A program made the translations under genes and the position numbers. From the NCBI GenBank assembly GCA_008360975.2, contig CM039182.1:61478016-61542015 (forward strand): a stretch of DNA of 64,000 nt, written 5' to 3'. Of the stretch, positions 25,801 to 37,330 are shown piece after piece (positions within the stretch are counted from its first letter, which is position 1; the number at the start of each line of letters is the position of its first letter). The DNA comes from Lichenostomus cassidix (taxonomy: Eukaryota; Chordata; Aves; Passeriformes; Meliphagidae). The notes beneath the pieces are model-generated. The model saw only the letters and a list, made by a program, of their open reading frames with translations. It was not told the origin of the DNA and did no database searches.

Positions 25801-26637
25801 ATGCTAATTGTCAGATAGAGAAATGGTGACTCACTTTGAGGGTAGCATGAACGTACAGGTCAAACCTAGCCCTGAGAAAAACTGCTACTGGCAGATGGTT
25901 GATAGGGAATAAGAGAACCATATTAGTCAATATATGGAATAAGAGATCATTCCGTATTGGAAAGGACCCACAAGGATCATCGAGTGCAGCTCTTAGATGA
26001 ATGGCCTGCACAGGGACCAGACCACAACTGTGGCTTTATTAGCACCATGCTCCAACCAACTGAGCTAATCTCAGAATTCCAGAGAGGATTCTCAGAGTTT
26101 TTCAATGCTAGAAAAAATTAGTTTTCTTCACTGAAAAAACCACTTTACTGCAGATTTATTTGCAAGTCAAATTTCAGCAACATTTTTTACAGTAGAACTG
26201 TATTTCACATGTCCACAGGAATATGTCTTTCTGTCTAGCTGAAGAAAAGGAAGGAAGAAGAAAGAGGAAATTTCAGTTTACTCTACAAATTCTCTGCAGC
26301 TTATATAAGTGATTTAGCAAACTTCATTTTCCTGAAAGCACCACAAGAAAACTAATACTCAGTCTTACTCAGTGTTGGCAAAAGAATTCTTACTTTGTAT
26401 TTATTCTGGTCCAGATTCACCAGTATCTGTCTGCCAAATGTACTTTACTGCTCTGCAGTAATGTGCTTTGGTTAACAAGATTTTTCTTTTTTTCTTGTAC
26501 AAATTTTTCATAAGATCCAAGCTCTTAAATTTAGAATATTCTGCAATTTTATTAAAAATTGTACAGATTTTAAGTCTTAGAACGTGGTGTTGCAGGACAG
26601 AAACAACATCAATATTTGTGCACAAGAGGGTACTCAC
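22818..26637 (-). other. Long intron, little recognised
   Basis: A C-rich tract lies at 24040-24065 and a possible CR1-type 3' end at about 25935-26060. No exon, RNA gene or other repeat family was identified in this 3.8 kb. Confidence 0.65.
25935..26060 (-). mobile_element. Possible CR1-type LINE 3' end
   Basis: The + strand phrase tattggaaaggacccacaag followed by gatcatcgagtgcagctc resembles the reversed 3' end of an avian CR1 subfamily. Only about 120 bp and no coding remnant. Confidence 0.45.
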
Positions 26638-26790
26638 TTCAGGGCCTGGTTCCCCAGAAGGTCCATCTTCTCCTGGTTCCCCAGAAGGTCCATCTTCTCC
26701 TGGTGACCCAGGAGGTCCTACACCTGAATCAGGTGCTGGCTTTCCTGGAAGACCAGGCAGTCCTGGGGGGCCTGCTGGCCCAGGAAGACC
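26638..26790 (-). CDS. COL15A1: COL15A1 exon: triple helix with 27-bp internal duplication
   Basis: This 153-nt, 51-residue phase-0 exon (acceptor tttttccag, donor gtgagt) starts [18 protein letters not shown]. It has a short break, APDSGV, then GPPGSP and two perfect copies of GEDGPSGEP before GPE. The order [19 protein letters not shown] matches what I recall of mammalian collagen XV, where the GEDGP unit occurs once. The two copies are identical at the DNA level over 27 bp (26648-26701). Confidence 0.94.
26648..26701 (-). repeat. 27-bp perfect tandem duplication inside a collagen exon
   Basis: Two adjacent identical 27-bp units (26648-26674 and 26675-26701) each encode GEDGPSGEP. The unit is exactly three Gly-X-Y triplets, so frame and register are kept. 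Identical synonymous codons in both copies point to a recent duplication or to gene conversion. A collapse or expansion artefact of assembly is possible but less likely for so short a unit. Confidence 0.97.
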
Positions 26791-27954
26791 CTGGAAAAAT
26801 TAGCAGTACTGTTAGAAATTACCCTAGCCAGGCTCCTTTTTATATACACAGAATAGGAAAAAGCTCACATAGACTGTTCAGGCTCATAAAACTCAGCTTA
26901 GGTTTCCACCCCACTTCTGCTTCATTAAAAACCAATTTTAGTATCACAGATAGACCCTTATATAGAGTCACACTGACCGTCCTCACCCTTGTTTTCTGAA
27001 TTGTTCCACCTCATAGCCTGCATCAGCAAGCAGAAAATTGAAAACAAAAATTTTTGTGTCAGGTCTCTGTAACCCAGTGAAGATGTTAGACATATCCCAA
27101 TGACTGACCTAATGATAAGAGACCTAACCATAATGAAAACAGGGGATCATTGTACAGGGGGAAGTGGTTAGTTTCTTCTCCGCGACCATTTTGTAGGGTT
27201 TCTCCATGCTATTGCTGAAGCACTCTACTCATGGTCAAGATCTGCTTAATGCTCTAAAACTGGCCTCTGCTCTAGAGATCTCTCCTACATGGACGTTAGC
27301 AGAGGTATTTATATTGAATGAAATGAATGAAATGATACTTTAGGAGAAACAGCATATCTGCAAAAATTCCCTCTCACATGCAAGTCCATCCGTGTTATTG
27401 ACTGCATTAGCAGGCAAACATGGAGAGCTTGAAGTTTTGGGCCATGGCACTTTAAATCAGTGCCATGTAAATCACTGTTAATTCTGACTCAGGGCCATGT
27501 ACAGGAATCTATCAGGAAGAGGTTCATCTTGGAATTTTCAGTACAGTGAACAGACCCTTCTGCAGGGCACCCACCTGTCTTGTCACCTACAAAGGATGTC
27601 TAAAGAGAGCCCTAATTAGGCAAGATAGATAACTTTCAGCATGTGGCAATTCTCTCCTGAAGGGCCTTGAGAATAAAATATTAAGCACGTTTGAGGAAAA
27701 AAAAGAAACAGAAAATAAGTCCTGAGGCAGAAACGAGTCTGAGAGAATGAAAAATATCGCTAGCTGTGTTGCAAAGCGGAGGTCTCAGTATGCTATAGCA
27801 TTCCGGAGCTCATAAGAACCATGATGAACTCAGAAAGCTGCAGTGTTACGGACGTTCAGTTCACCAGAAAACTGCACTGTAAAGCATTTCATGCAGACAG
27901 ACTTTTTTTTAGAACAGGTACTCCAAATTCAAGAAAACGAAGAATAGGATCATA

Positions 27955-28546
27955 TAACACCTTCCAGTGACTAGAGGGGGCTTACAAGAGAGCAGGAGAG
28001 GGAGTGTTTACAAGGGTATGTAGTGACAGGATAAGGGACAATGGCTTAAAACTGACAGAGAGTAGGTTTAGATCAGATATTAGGAAGAAATTCTTTGCTG
28101 TGAGGTGGTGAAGCACTAGGACAGGTGTGGCTAGCACAGGTCTTTCCCATGAGAATTCTTTTTGTGTTTTATAAATAAAGATAAAGTTTGGATGTTATTA
28201 AAAACAGTGTCCCAAGATCTGGACGGTGCAGGCCTGGCCAATCAGGCCTAGGGGGAGGCTTCTGGCCGACCAATCTGGGTGACCTTTGAAAACTCTATAT
28301 ATATGATGAAATCAAAACAATAAAGGTCTTTCCTTCTTGCCACTGAGAACTGAGTTCTTTACTCTGCTAGCTGCTCAACAGCGACAGACAGGTTGCCCAG
28401 AAAAGCTGTGGATGCCGCATCCCTGGAAGTGTTCAAGGCCAGGTTGGATGGGGCTCTGAGCAACATGATCTAATGGAAGGTTTCACTGACCATGGCAGGG
28501 AGGCTGGAACAAGATGATATTTAAGGTTTTTCTATGATTCTATGGA
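27955..28546 (+). mobile_element. CR1 LINE 3' end, interrupted
   Basis: Sense-strand CR1: ggacaatggcttaaaactga, aggaagaaattctttgctgt, then after the LTR tgcccagaaaagctgtggat and gttcaaggccaggttggatg, ending with the diagnostic terminal octamer-like repeat ttctatgattctatgg at 28531-28546. The LTR at 28126-28386 splits it. Confidence 0.9.
28126..28386 (+). mobile_element. Solo LTR, family A copy 4 (nested in CR1)
   Basis: This 261-bp element runs from tgtggctagcacaggtc to gctcaacagcgaca, flanked by a perfect 6-bp duplication gacagg (28120-28125 and 28387-28392). The CR1 sequence reads continuously across once the LTR and one repeat copy are removed, so the LTR inserted after the CR1. Confidence 0.94.
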
Positions 28547-28841
28547 TCTGCAATTCCCATCTGTTGCCTCTTTACTGTCTTCTCATAGTCAGATTAAAAG
28601 CAGTTTCTCATTTTAAAAAGCCCTCTTGCCATTATTTCTTTGTTTGCCTCCTTCTGTCTCATACTTCTTCCCCACTCATAAACATTTAGGCCTTTTCTGA
28701 TCTTGAAATGAAACCCTACAAATCCTTTCTGGATGCTGTGAATTAAGCATGTATAAAACCTTGCACCATGAAATTGACCCTCTACAATCTGCATAAGTAA
28801 AATAAAGCTCTTTATTATGAGAAATATCAATACGCACTTAC

Positions 28842-28904
28842 CCTTAAAATCTCAGACTCTCTGTCAGTATCTCCAGAACCGGATTCTTCAGGTTCCACTC
28901 TACT
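28842..28904 (-). CDS. COL15A1: COL15A1 exon: acidic non-collagenous break with GSG site
   Basis: This 63-nt phase-0 exon (acceptor ctaatttcag, donor gtaagt) encodes SRVEPEESGSGDTDRESEIL and a final R. EESGSGDTD is a strong candidate chondroitin sulfate attachment sequence. The equivalent break I recall in mammalian collagen XV has GSGSGDL followed by LLR just before the next GPP run, so the position is conserved. There are no Gly-X-Y triplets. Confidence 0.92.
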
Positions 28905-30557
28905 CTGAAATTAGAATTCCATTTTTAAATTATTTCTTCTAAAGAAAGCAAATGCAAACATCACTTGGCATTTACTGGAAATACAGCTATCATCACTATT
29001 CTTGCAGCTGTCTGTCACTGGTAAAATAAATTATAATACAACAAAAACCTTTCACTTAAATTTGCGGTGTTTCATACCACCTTCTTTTGTAGACACTGAG
29101 CACTGTATTTACCCACAGGTGCTCTATGAGCACAGTGATAATTATCCGGCAGGACACACATGCTATGTGACTGTTTAAGTGAACTGAAGTAATATCTCAG
29201 ACAAGATACCTTTAAACTTCAGAAAGATACTTGTGAACATTAAGAATATCCTAAAATGCAGACCTTAGAAATAACCCCAGTTTCCTACAACGTGCCCCTC
29301 TCTTAAAAAGCCAAATTCCAAGATTCCTAAAACTGGAATAAAAAAAGATGACTTTTATAAAGCAAAACCAATATACTGAAGCCTTTTCTAAAATATTCTG
29401 TTGAAAAAACAACATAGTGTTTAGTCCTTGGTGAGTTTCGTAGCTGTGTACATTTTGCAAACTATAAAGAAAAGCACAGAGAGAAGTACTACCTGAATAA
29501 GTTCTCATAGTACCAAAACTAATGTTTCAAATGCCTGGGAGTTAAGGATGCATTCTTTGGCTGCACTGAGACTTCTTCCTCTTCACTACAGAATAAAAGG
29601 ACTTGAAACTTGCTGTCACAGAGAACAAGAAAGTAAAGGCAGTGTAGGGCCTGGTGTTCACTGCTACATTTATAGAAGTGGCCTTTGACTGGATAAAACT
29701 GTTGGACTGGAGCACCTTGTCCTAGGGATCTGGAGCTGCCTTCCTGGTCTCTTGAAGTCAGCATCAGTGCAGTTCAACAGTGCAGCAGAACTCTGTTACT
29801 CTGTTTTTATGCTGCAGAAATGTATTAGCATAATTTAGCAGACTCAAGATCAGGGGAGCATATAATCCATTTTGGCCAGTGGAATGTGTTTCAAACTATC
29901 TGTTAAATATTCACAATGCCCAGTGTGATAGATGGTTTTGTTTAAAAGTCCACCACAGGATTTCCACTGGTGTCAGTGGTGAACTATGTCTACGTGTAAA
30001 ATCAGCTCTCACACCATGAACCGAAAATTCAGGCCAGATTCCTTCTTTAGCTGCACACATGTGTATCCTCATGGATATAGTGAAGAAAGACCAAGTACAG
30101 TAGAAAGACGGATCTGATACTTATTCTTTAACATTGCCTGAGCATTCAAAATATGAACACTGTCATCATGCTGGTATGTGTTCTCGTATTTAATGACAGC
30201 AAACATAACTGACTGTCAAACCATTTCTCTGTTCAGTAGCAGGAAGAAATTAATAATTCAGGTTTGTAATGCATTTTTGTGGAAATTTTTGTTTCATGTT
30301 CTCCCATATATAGTTGCTTTTGTACAGAAGAGCAGACACATCCAGTGACGTTTTAAAATGTGAATACTGGGTGTTTATGTAGTTTACAGGATTCACACAC
30401 TTCAGCCAGACTTTTATTTGCATTTCTGCATGAATGTTTTAGAAAACATGAATATCTCTGTAACAGTCAGGCTACTTTCCCAGAGAAAACCTCCTATTTA
30501 GTTCTGGATTCCTCTGTGGCAAACTGAGCTCATTGACAGAGAACCCCAAATACTCAC
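28905..30557 (-). other. Intron, nothing recognised
   Basis: No repeat family, RNA gene or extra exon seen. Confidence 0.65.
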
Positions 30558-30635
30558 TAATCCTCTGGAAGGAGCAGATGGTCCTGCAGGTCCTGGTAGT
30601 CCAGGGGGTCCTGGCAATCCCTCACCAGGATCACC
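30558..30635 (-). CDS. COL15A1: COL15A1 exon: end of first collagenous block
   Basis: This 78-nt phase-0 exon (acceptor ccatttcag, donor gtgagt) encodes GDPGEGLPGPPGLPGPAG, then leaves triplet register with PSAPSRGL. It therefore closes the first short Gly-X-Y block and enters a non-collagenous break. GLPGPP.GLPGP has the Pro-rich composition expected of a stable triple helix. The + strand here also reads as Gly/Pro-rich because GGN and CCN codons are mutually complementary; that is a shadow. Confidence 0.93.
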
Positions 30636-33600
30636 CTGAAATGGCAATTAAGATAAATCATCAATGATTTAGCCATATAAACACCATAAGCACTGCAATC
30701 TGTGTGGATTTCCAGTCACAAGAGAGTCTGCTTAGATGCTGTGAGCAGGGTTGGACTTTGTTCATTTCTAACACAAGTTCCCAAGAAACATGATCTTTGC
30801 ATTGGCAATGGAAGAAAGTACTCTTCCTTTTCTAACTTCTGCAGTGAATTTGCAAGAGTACAAGCAGCATTAACAGCATTAAGCAGTGCATATGTCTTGC
30901 CAGAATAAGGTTTAACTGCGGATCTTGCATTTTTAGGGTTCATTATATATGCCACTCTCCCCCCACCAATAAATAAATAAGTAGTCAGTGTGCTCACACC
31001 ATGGTACTCACTCTGTAAATTTCTTGACTTTATTGCTACACTCTGTAATGCTTTATCCAACACCACCATGACATGATTTTTCTTCTATGTATTGACCTTT
31101 ATCTACTGCCAACACAATGAAAGACCCCATTCTGATATGTGTCATTTTCTCTCATAATTACTACCATTTCTTATACTTCGTCTTTCTTGCATCATCTCTG
31201 GCATTTTGCTAAGGTTAGTTTGAAGTGCTGCAGCTTAAGATGCTTGTGACCTTTAATAATTTTTCTGCTCAAGTCCAGTATTTTTCACTTGAGTCAAAAG
31301 TTGAGGTTTTGCCTCTACTCATCCATGCTTTACCCTCTAACCTGCCAATTTGCTACCTGGGCTTATAAACATTTTAATTGCGTTCTCTAAATTCACATAT
31401 TTGGTTACATAGCAGGAAACACTGACTTTTAACTGCCTCTTGGTCACTTGCTCTTTATGCTTGAGAGCTCATTACATAAATGTATTCATTCAGTTCTTTG
31501 CTCCTGGTGGCTTTGTCAAATGGTTCCTATAGTGATACTTCAGTCATAGCCACAGAGATTGTGTTTAATTAATTTGGGGCTATTTTCACTGCCTGCCAGT
31601 GTGTTCATTTACAGATGCTCATTCATTTTAACTCAACCTTTGCTTTTTTCCAGTGACTATTACATTAGTTCCTTTCAGTGTTTGGTGCTTGTTTTCCTGC
31701 AATTTCTTCCACTTTGTGAGCACTGCAAGGAAGACAGCAAACCCAGCTCTCACATTTGGATCACTGTCATGTTTAGGAAGCCTAACAGCATCCATTCCGA
31801 AGGAGCATCTCTTAGCTGTATCTCTGCACAGATATGGAAAAGATGGAAAAGTAACAGCCAGCTCCCCACTCTCCACTGATATGTAGTGCCCCATTCATTC
31901 CTGGCTTTCCATTTTCAATGAGAACCAGAAAGAAGAAGCTGGATCCCACTATTCTTCCTGAAATTTAGATATTATTATACTGAAAAAAGTGCTGACTATC
32001 TTTAGACAGCATAACTGTTTTGAATTTTTGTGTGCATACAGGTCAATTCTTTAAGCTTTGCTCACCCTACCAACACAGCCAGAAGGAAATCACACTGATT
32101 TGGATATTGAAACAACTTTCTGAACAACTGATAACTTAAAAACTATTCACATGTGTAAAAGAGGATCAACTCAGTGTCTTGTTGTTCGTCCTGTTTTTAC
32201 TGTAGGAATTGTGTCTGTTTAAAGTATTGCCGAGAAAAACTTCAGCATATGAAGCTGTCAGCTTTCCTTAGTGCTTTTGAACATATTTTTAGGATTTTTA
32301 GCACTTGTTTGCTAAATTCACGAGGTCTCTTTGAAGTGTCCCTTGAAAATATTAGTCCAATTTTTAAATGAAAAACCAAGCCAAAGATGTCTTTACTAAA
32401 ATAGCCATAAAAGTAATCAGAAATAGACTACCGGAGTATTTTCCTTTCAAATATAACTTTAGCTCTCTACAGCTAAGCTGCTTCTGCTGCTGAAATGTTC
32501 TCCTTCTAATCAATATTCTAATTCTATTCTAATCAATAAACTAAAGGCTGGAGGCCATCTTTTGGCCATGAGGTCAGCTAGAACAGAGTGGCTAGGCTTG
32601 CAGCCCTTAGGTTCTTGGCTCTGGGACTCTTCTTAGCCCTGCATGCTTGAGTATGGGCTTTTTTGTGCATTTTTCATGAAATGACATTAGAAATATACTG
32701 AAATCCATCAGCATGAGTATTTGAAAGTAAAAAGCCTACTGGGATGGCACTGGAGGACCATAGAGCCAACTTGTGCATAGTGCCATCTTGCAGCATGCTG
32801 GGAACAGTTAACAATTGATGGTAGCCCTGAGGCATTGTCTGAGTGAGCTCTATTCAATACAGGCCAAAGCACTGTCAGGGACCATGCTTGCAAGTCTGAA
32901 CCATAAGGAAATCCGTCAGCTCCTGTGCCTGTTCCGTTTGGAAGTGTAGGTGTAGTGCTTGTTGCTGAAGATCAGAATGGTCAACTAACAGGAGCTGCAG
33001 CTGTAAAATAAAATGTGTTTGCTAATTTGTACTTTGCTTATAAATTGAAGAAATGTAAACAACCATAATCTTGACATCTCTTCCATTTGCTTTATTTTCA
33101 TCAAAAGCAGCCTGACTGATTTTATGGTTTCCTACACATGAATTATTTATGTCTGAACCAAGCACCCTAGAAATAACTCCAGTCACAGGAGGGGCCAAAG
33201 CAGGTTTGCAGGAAACATAAGAAGTTAATTGTCAAATGACATTTAGGTGCCTGTAATGCCTGTTGGCAACTGATACAATGTCTTACTGATAATCTGCCTT
33301 CCCAGCCTATCTTTCCCAAAGAGCCTGTATCCATACACTATAGTACTCCAGTTGTGAGCGATCCCACCATGTCTCTGCCACCTCAGGGAGGTGGTAGCCC
33401 TGTGACTGTGCATGGACTTGCAAGCCCTCCTGTCTGCCTCCCATTCACCTGGATTTGTGGACATGTACCTGAGATGGGTCCCAGGGGAGAGAAGGATGTC
33501 CCCACCATGCTGTACCTGAGATGTTCCACATGCCTTCACTTCTCTTCAGCTTGTGAGAACCCTCTGCCCAACAGATCTTTCCATTACATCTGGACATAGA

Positions 33601-34277
33601 GATGAGGGGTTGCCATGCAATCTTGTGACCTGATTCCTGTACTGGAGACTAATTTTACCTTTGATATGATTCTGGATAATTTCAAACTGAATCTGAATAG
33701 GTGAGCTTTATATGGGTAATGTTTGTGAATTGATGAAGTCTGTATTGTTTTGTTAAACAGATGAAAGGGATTATTAATTTGACACATGGAGTTACTATCT
33801 GTATATCAATTTTGTATACAACATGTACTTTAGTAATAGATTAATCCATTATATCTCACTTCATCTCTTCTGAGATACAAACTGTTATTTCAGATGGTTT
33901 ATTTCTTATTTCAATTATGTTCATTTCCTAAGGGTAATATGATTTTACTGCCTCTGATAAATCACTTAGCCAGCAGAGTAAGTTGCCCAGAGCAGTTACA
34001 TACAACAACTGAGTTTTCTTTATTAAGTGTTCAATATATCTTCCTTAGCTCTCCTGTGAAAGCCCAGCTTTTCTTACTGCTGAAGTTTATTCACATCCTT
34101 GACCAATACTTATGATTCCATTATGGTGACATCCATGCATTAATGGATGAACAGTAGGATGTTTAGATTCTTCCTGTGGTTCTGTATTTTTATTTCTCTC
34201 TCAGAGTGTACCAAATTAATACATGTCCAAGAATAAATAGTATCTGACTGATTGCTGGGTTTTAACAGGACACATAC
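30636..34277 (-). other. Intron with a CR1 endonuclease fragment
   Basis: Only the CR1 5' remnant at about 33255-33540 is identified. The remainder holds short open frames without family resemblance. Confidence 0.65.
33255..33540 (-). mobile_element. CR1-type LINE fragment, endonuclease region
   Basis: The minus-strand frame contains WQRHGGIAHNWSTIVYGYRL followed by FGKDRLGRQ. This matches the conserved avian CR1 ORF2 endonuclease-region phrase (HDWS...GYRLFRKDR). It is truncated on both sides, and this 5' part of CR1 is retained far less often than the 3' end. Confidence 0.75.
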
Positions 34278-34340
34278 CTTTTCACCTTTTGGGCCTGCTT
34301 TTTCTTTCAGTCCCGGCAACCCCTGAAGTCCATTTGTACC
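34278..34340 (-). CDS. COL15A1: COL15A1 exon: triple helix with a Gly-to-Glu break
   Basis: This 63-nt phase-0 exon runs from acceptor ccttttag to donor gtatgt and encodes GTN GLQ GLP GLK EKA GPK GEK. The fifth triplet starts with Glu instead of Gly, while the register is otherwise intact. The GPKGEK end joins GDPGEGLPGP in the next exon, a run I recall being very similar in mammalian collagen XV. The codon is GAA, one transition away from the Gly codon GGA. Confidence 0.9.
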
Positions 34341-36711
34341 CTAAAAGGAAACAATTTTTTTAAATTAGACATCTTTCATGTAGGTTGAACAGGTACACTT
34401 GGCAGCAGAGGCTGGCTGTAAGGGTGCTACATTCGAACTCTTGGTCTGTGCAGTGGGAGGAGCTATGGGACTTGGACCTCTATACCCCTGGCAGTGCCCA
34501 AAATGCACCACTCACCACATCTACTCTTCCCATAACAAAGTGTCAGAGAAGCCTGTTTGGGGGATACAGATGGAAACACTCAGCAGGCTACATTTGGATT
34601 TGACAGCGTGCCAACTGGACCACCACAGCACTGATGGCAAGGATTTTTAAAACTGTGATATTTGTAACACACTACTGCCAACTGCTGCTCTGCATGCACC
34701 AAATCATACCATTAACTTAAGCCTGCTCCCACCATCTACTAAAACATTGGTTTTTTTCTTAACCTGAATCTATTCAGTTTCCACCAAATAGGATGTTTCC
34801 TGAGAAGATGTCTCTGACAAGGAATATGGGATACTAGACAGCATTTCACCTCATTTTCCATTCTAAACTTCACCAGTCAAATGAATCCCAAATTACCCTT
34901 CTTTACATCTTCATATTACCTACATACAATATGCATGTGCTCTTCCTATAGAGGCTTGTTCATTGGATGGAAAGAACTCCCACCAGCTTTAAAGTCAGTG
35001 CTATTATAAAATGAGGCTGTTTATGACCTCAGGACACACAACAAAATATCCAGAAGGCAAATAAATAGTATTTTCCCAACTGGCATTCTGGGAATCTGGG
35101 CAGCTGTGTTCACGGACTCTACTGGACAAGTTTTAGGACTGTTCTTATTTTAAAGATGGGTTGTATAAAGTCATTAGGGAGAAAAACATATCTATAAGAC
35201 TAAAGGATGGGTTTTCTTCCTATGATGATTTTTCCTGTAGAGTAACTGGTAGCAGGTTCCTAGAAAAGTGGCAAACACATGACCAATATATAGAGCACGC
35301 TAATTTAATTGAAGAGTGAAGTCCCATCAAAACAATAGTAAAGTTGCATGGCTATATGTAAGACTTGAACCCAGATGCACATGGACAACAGAGTAACTGT
35401 AAAAAATACAAATGGTTCATTTCACAAGATGTAGCAAGATTTCCTATGATAGGAAATAGGATTGTTTTCACAAGGACAAGACAATTGCTTTTGAAGCATT
35501 TTCTTTTGAATAATTTTCTCTAACACATATTGGTTTCACAGAATTTTCTTTGAACATATGCTACATGGGAATAGTCAGGCCTCTGTTAATGCATAAAATA
35601 TAAACTTCTTGTCCAAAAACATCCTAATGAGACACATAACCTGAGTTTGGCTAAATATTTGCAAACCCAGCTACATTTCTTTGAACATACCAGTGTCTGA
35701 AGGCAGCATTCAGTAAGGAGCTGAATTATGCATCCCTCAAATGACTACTGAATTATTTTTTTAATTTCTTAAAACACACGAGTTTCATTTGAGGTTCAGT
35801 TGCAGAGGGCAAGAAGGGTCAGGAAGCTCCCAGCAGTGGCACATGTTCGTACAGAATAAGGGGAGCAGGCATGGGAATGGTGACAGCCTCTGGGGGGGGA
35901 AGGTCTTAGAGAGAGGAAAGATGCACAAAGTGGCATCAACAAACAAATGAGAAAGGAGACAAAGAAGCCAGGCAGTAGAGCATCAGTATAGGACAGATAC
36001 ACAGCAGCAGCTGAGATGTGCATGGAATATGACATTTGTCATTTTGTGCCTTGCTGGGTGATACCTCAACACAGAGGATGCATGTGCAGGCCATCAACAG
36101 CTCATGGTGAACTGACCCAGGAATGGGAGTTATCTGGATGAAGCTGGGAAGGAACACTCTGGGAAGAGGACAGTGGGCGTGACAGAGAAGGGTACAGCAT
36201 AGGAATGCAGAGTAAGGAAACCAGGAATGATGAAGCAGATGATGCAGCCAAATTGCTGCACAAGAATTAAGGGGTAAGAGGTACATCTCAATTAACTCAG
36301 AATTAGCTACCAAGTTAATTGCAGCTGAGGTTAGGAGCAGGCAGCGTGGAAGCACGTGTCTGTGGAGGGTCAACAAAGCACATTCTTTTGCCCTAGAGGG
36401 GTCTGAGTATGTCCTCTTTCTGAATTTCCCCTCAGCAAAAAAACCCAACCTCACCAGAGCTGAATTCCCAGTAGGGATACTTATGCCATGCCATGCCATG
36501 CCTCTTACTTTCTTTGCAACTGGAAAATCATGTATTTCTCTTAGAAACCTGGATTTTGCTCTCTGGAAAACCTGAGGACATTAACTACACCAGAAGAGAG
36601 GAGATGAAGAAAGCACTTTGCTGCTTAAGCCTCAATGTAGCAGAGCCTCATAAAAAAAAGTTGTGTTTTTCTTAATTCAGTTAACTAAAATATGTCTAAA
36701 AGGGTACTTAC
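34341..36711 (-). other. Intron, with a long but unsupported open frame
   Basis: A 187-codon open frame lies at 35936-36499 (minus), without recognisable domains. A short (ATGCC)4 repeat is at 36483-36502. No mobile element was identified with confidence. Confidence 0.6.
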
Positions 36712-36738
36712 GGGTAACCCATTTTTACCAGGAATGCC
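36712..36738 (-). CDS. COL15A1: COL15A1 27-nt mini-exon, three triplets
   Basis: The exon encodes only GIPGKNGLP, three Gly-X-Y triplets, between the acceptor ttattttag and the strong donor gtaagt. It is phase 0 and keeps register with the exons on both sides (GQP before, GTN after). Lengths that are multiples of 9 are typical of collagen exons. It is too short for most ORF-based gene finders. Confidence 0.85.
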
Positions 36739-37330
36739 CTAAAATAAAACATCTTTGTTAGAAAGGTAAATGAAACACTGTAACATAGAAGTAATGAAAC
36801 AGGAAAGCAATTAACTATGTTGTGATGTGCCATGCAGTGACAAAGTAACAAACCAGAACCACATCAAACACCATGGCACAGCATGATGTTTTGCACCTCT
36901 CTTTAATCGCACACATCTTGTGCTGATGGTTCAAAAGGATTTGAAGTGTGAAACATCCTGTATACAGAGAAACCCTGAAGGAAGCCTGAGAGTTCTGCAC
37001 CTTTGTGTATGTTCAAGCCTGACAGCTGGGAGGGTGCACTGCCCAAGGAGCTGGTGGACTTGCTGCACTGAGAACATCTGTATGTTGGCAAAACATCTGT
37101 TGGCCTTTGCTTTCTGATGGCTGTCACTCACCAGGCCCCTGTGTAGCTACAGACACGCGTGCAGTGCAGGTAGGATGCTCCTGAGTTGCTGGGCTAAAAC
37201 CCATCTCATAGAAGTGGAACTGGTGACAGTGTGCGAGGATGTGCTGTTCCAGCCCTTCATGCATGTGTGAGGAATCACTATTACCCCTTCTAAAATACAT
37301 GTTTTCTTTCAACAGAGAGAAAATATTCAC
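36739..37330 (-). other. Intron, nothing recognised
   Basis: A 592-bp intron between the 27-nt mini-exon and the linker exon. No repeat or RNA gene seen. Confidence 0.65.

Larger units (their letters stand above)
26791..28841 (-). other. Intron with CR1 split by a solo LTR
   Basis: The part nearest the downstream exon (27955-28546) is a CR1 copy interrupted by an LTR. From 26791 to 27950 nothing was recognised apart from a short gaatgaaat tandem near 27316. Confidence 0.7.

Noticed and set aside
26468..26999. Plus-strand Gly/Pro-rich proteins of 111 and 127 residues
   Set aside because: They lie antisense to a well-supported collagen exon, have no splice or conservation support, and arise from GGN/CCN complementarity.
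2928..28386. Pairs of family A LTRs as ends of a single provirus
   Set aside because: Neighbouring copies are in opposite orientation, each has its own distinct target-site duplication, and the intervening DNA is the host gene.
33243..33599. Short proteins on both strands near 33.4 kb
   Set aside because: The minus frame is a CR1 endonuclease-region remnant and the plus frame is its shadow.
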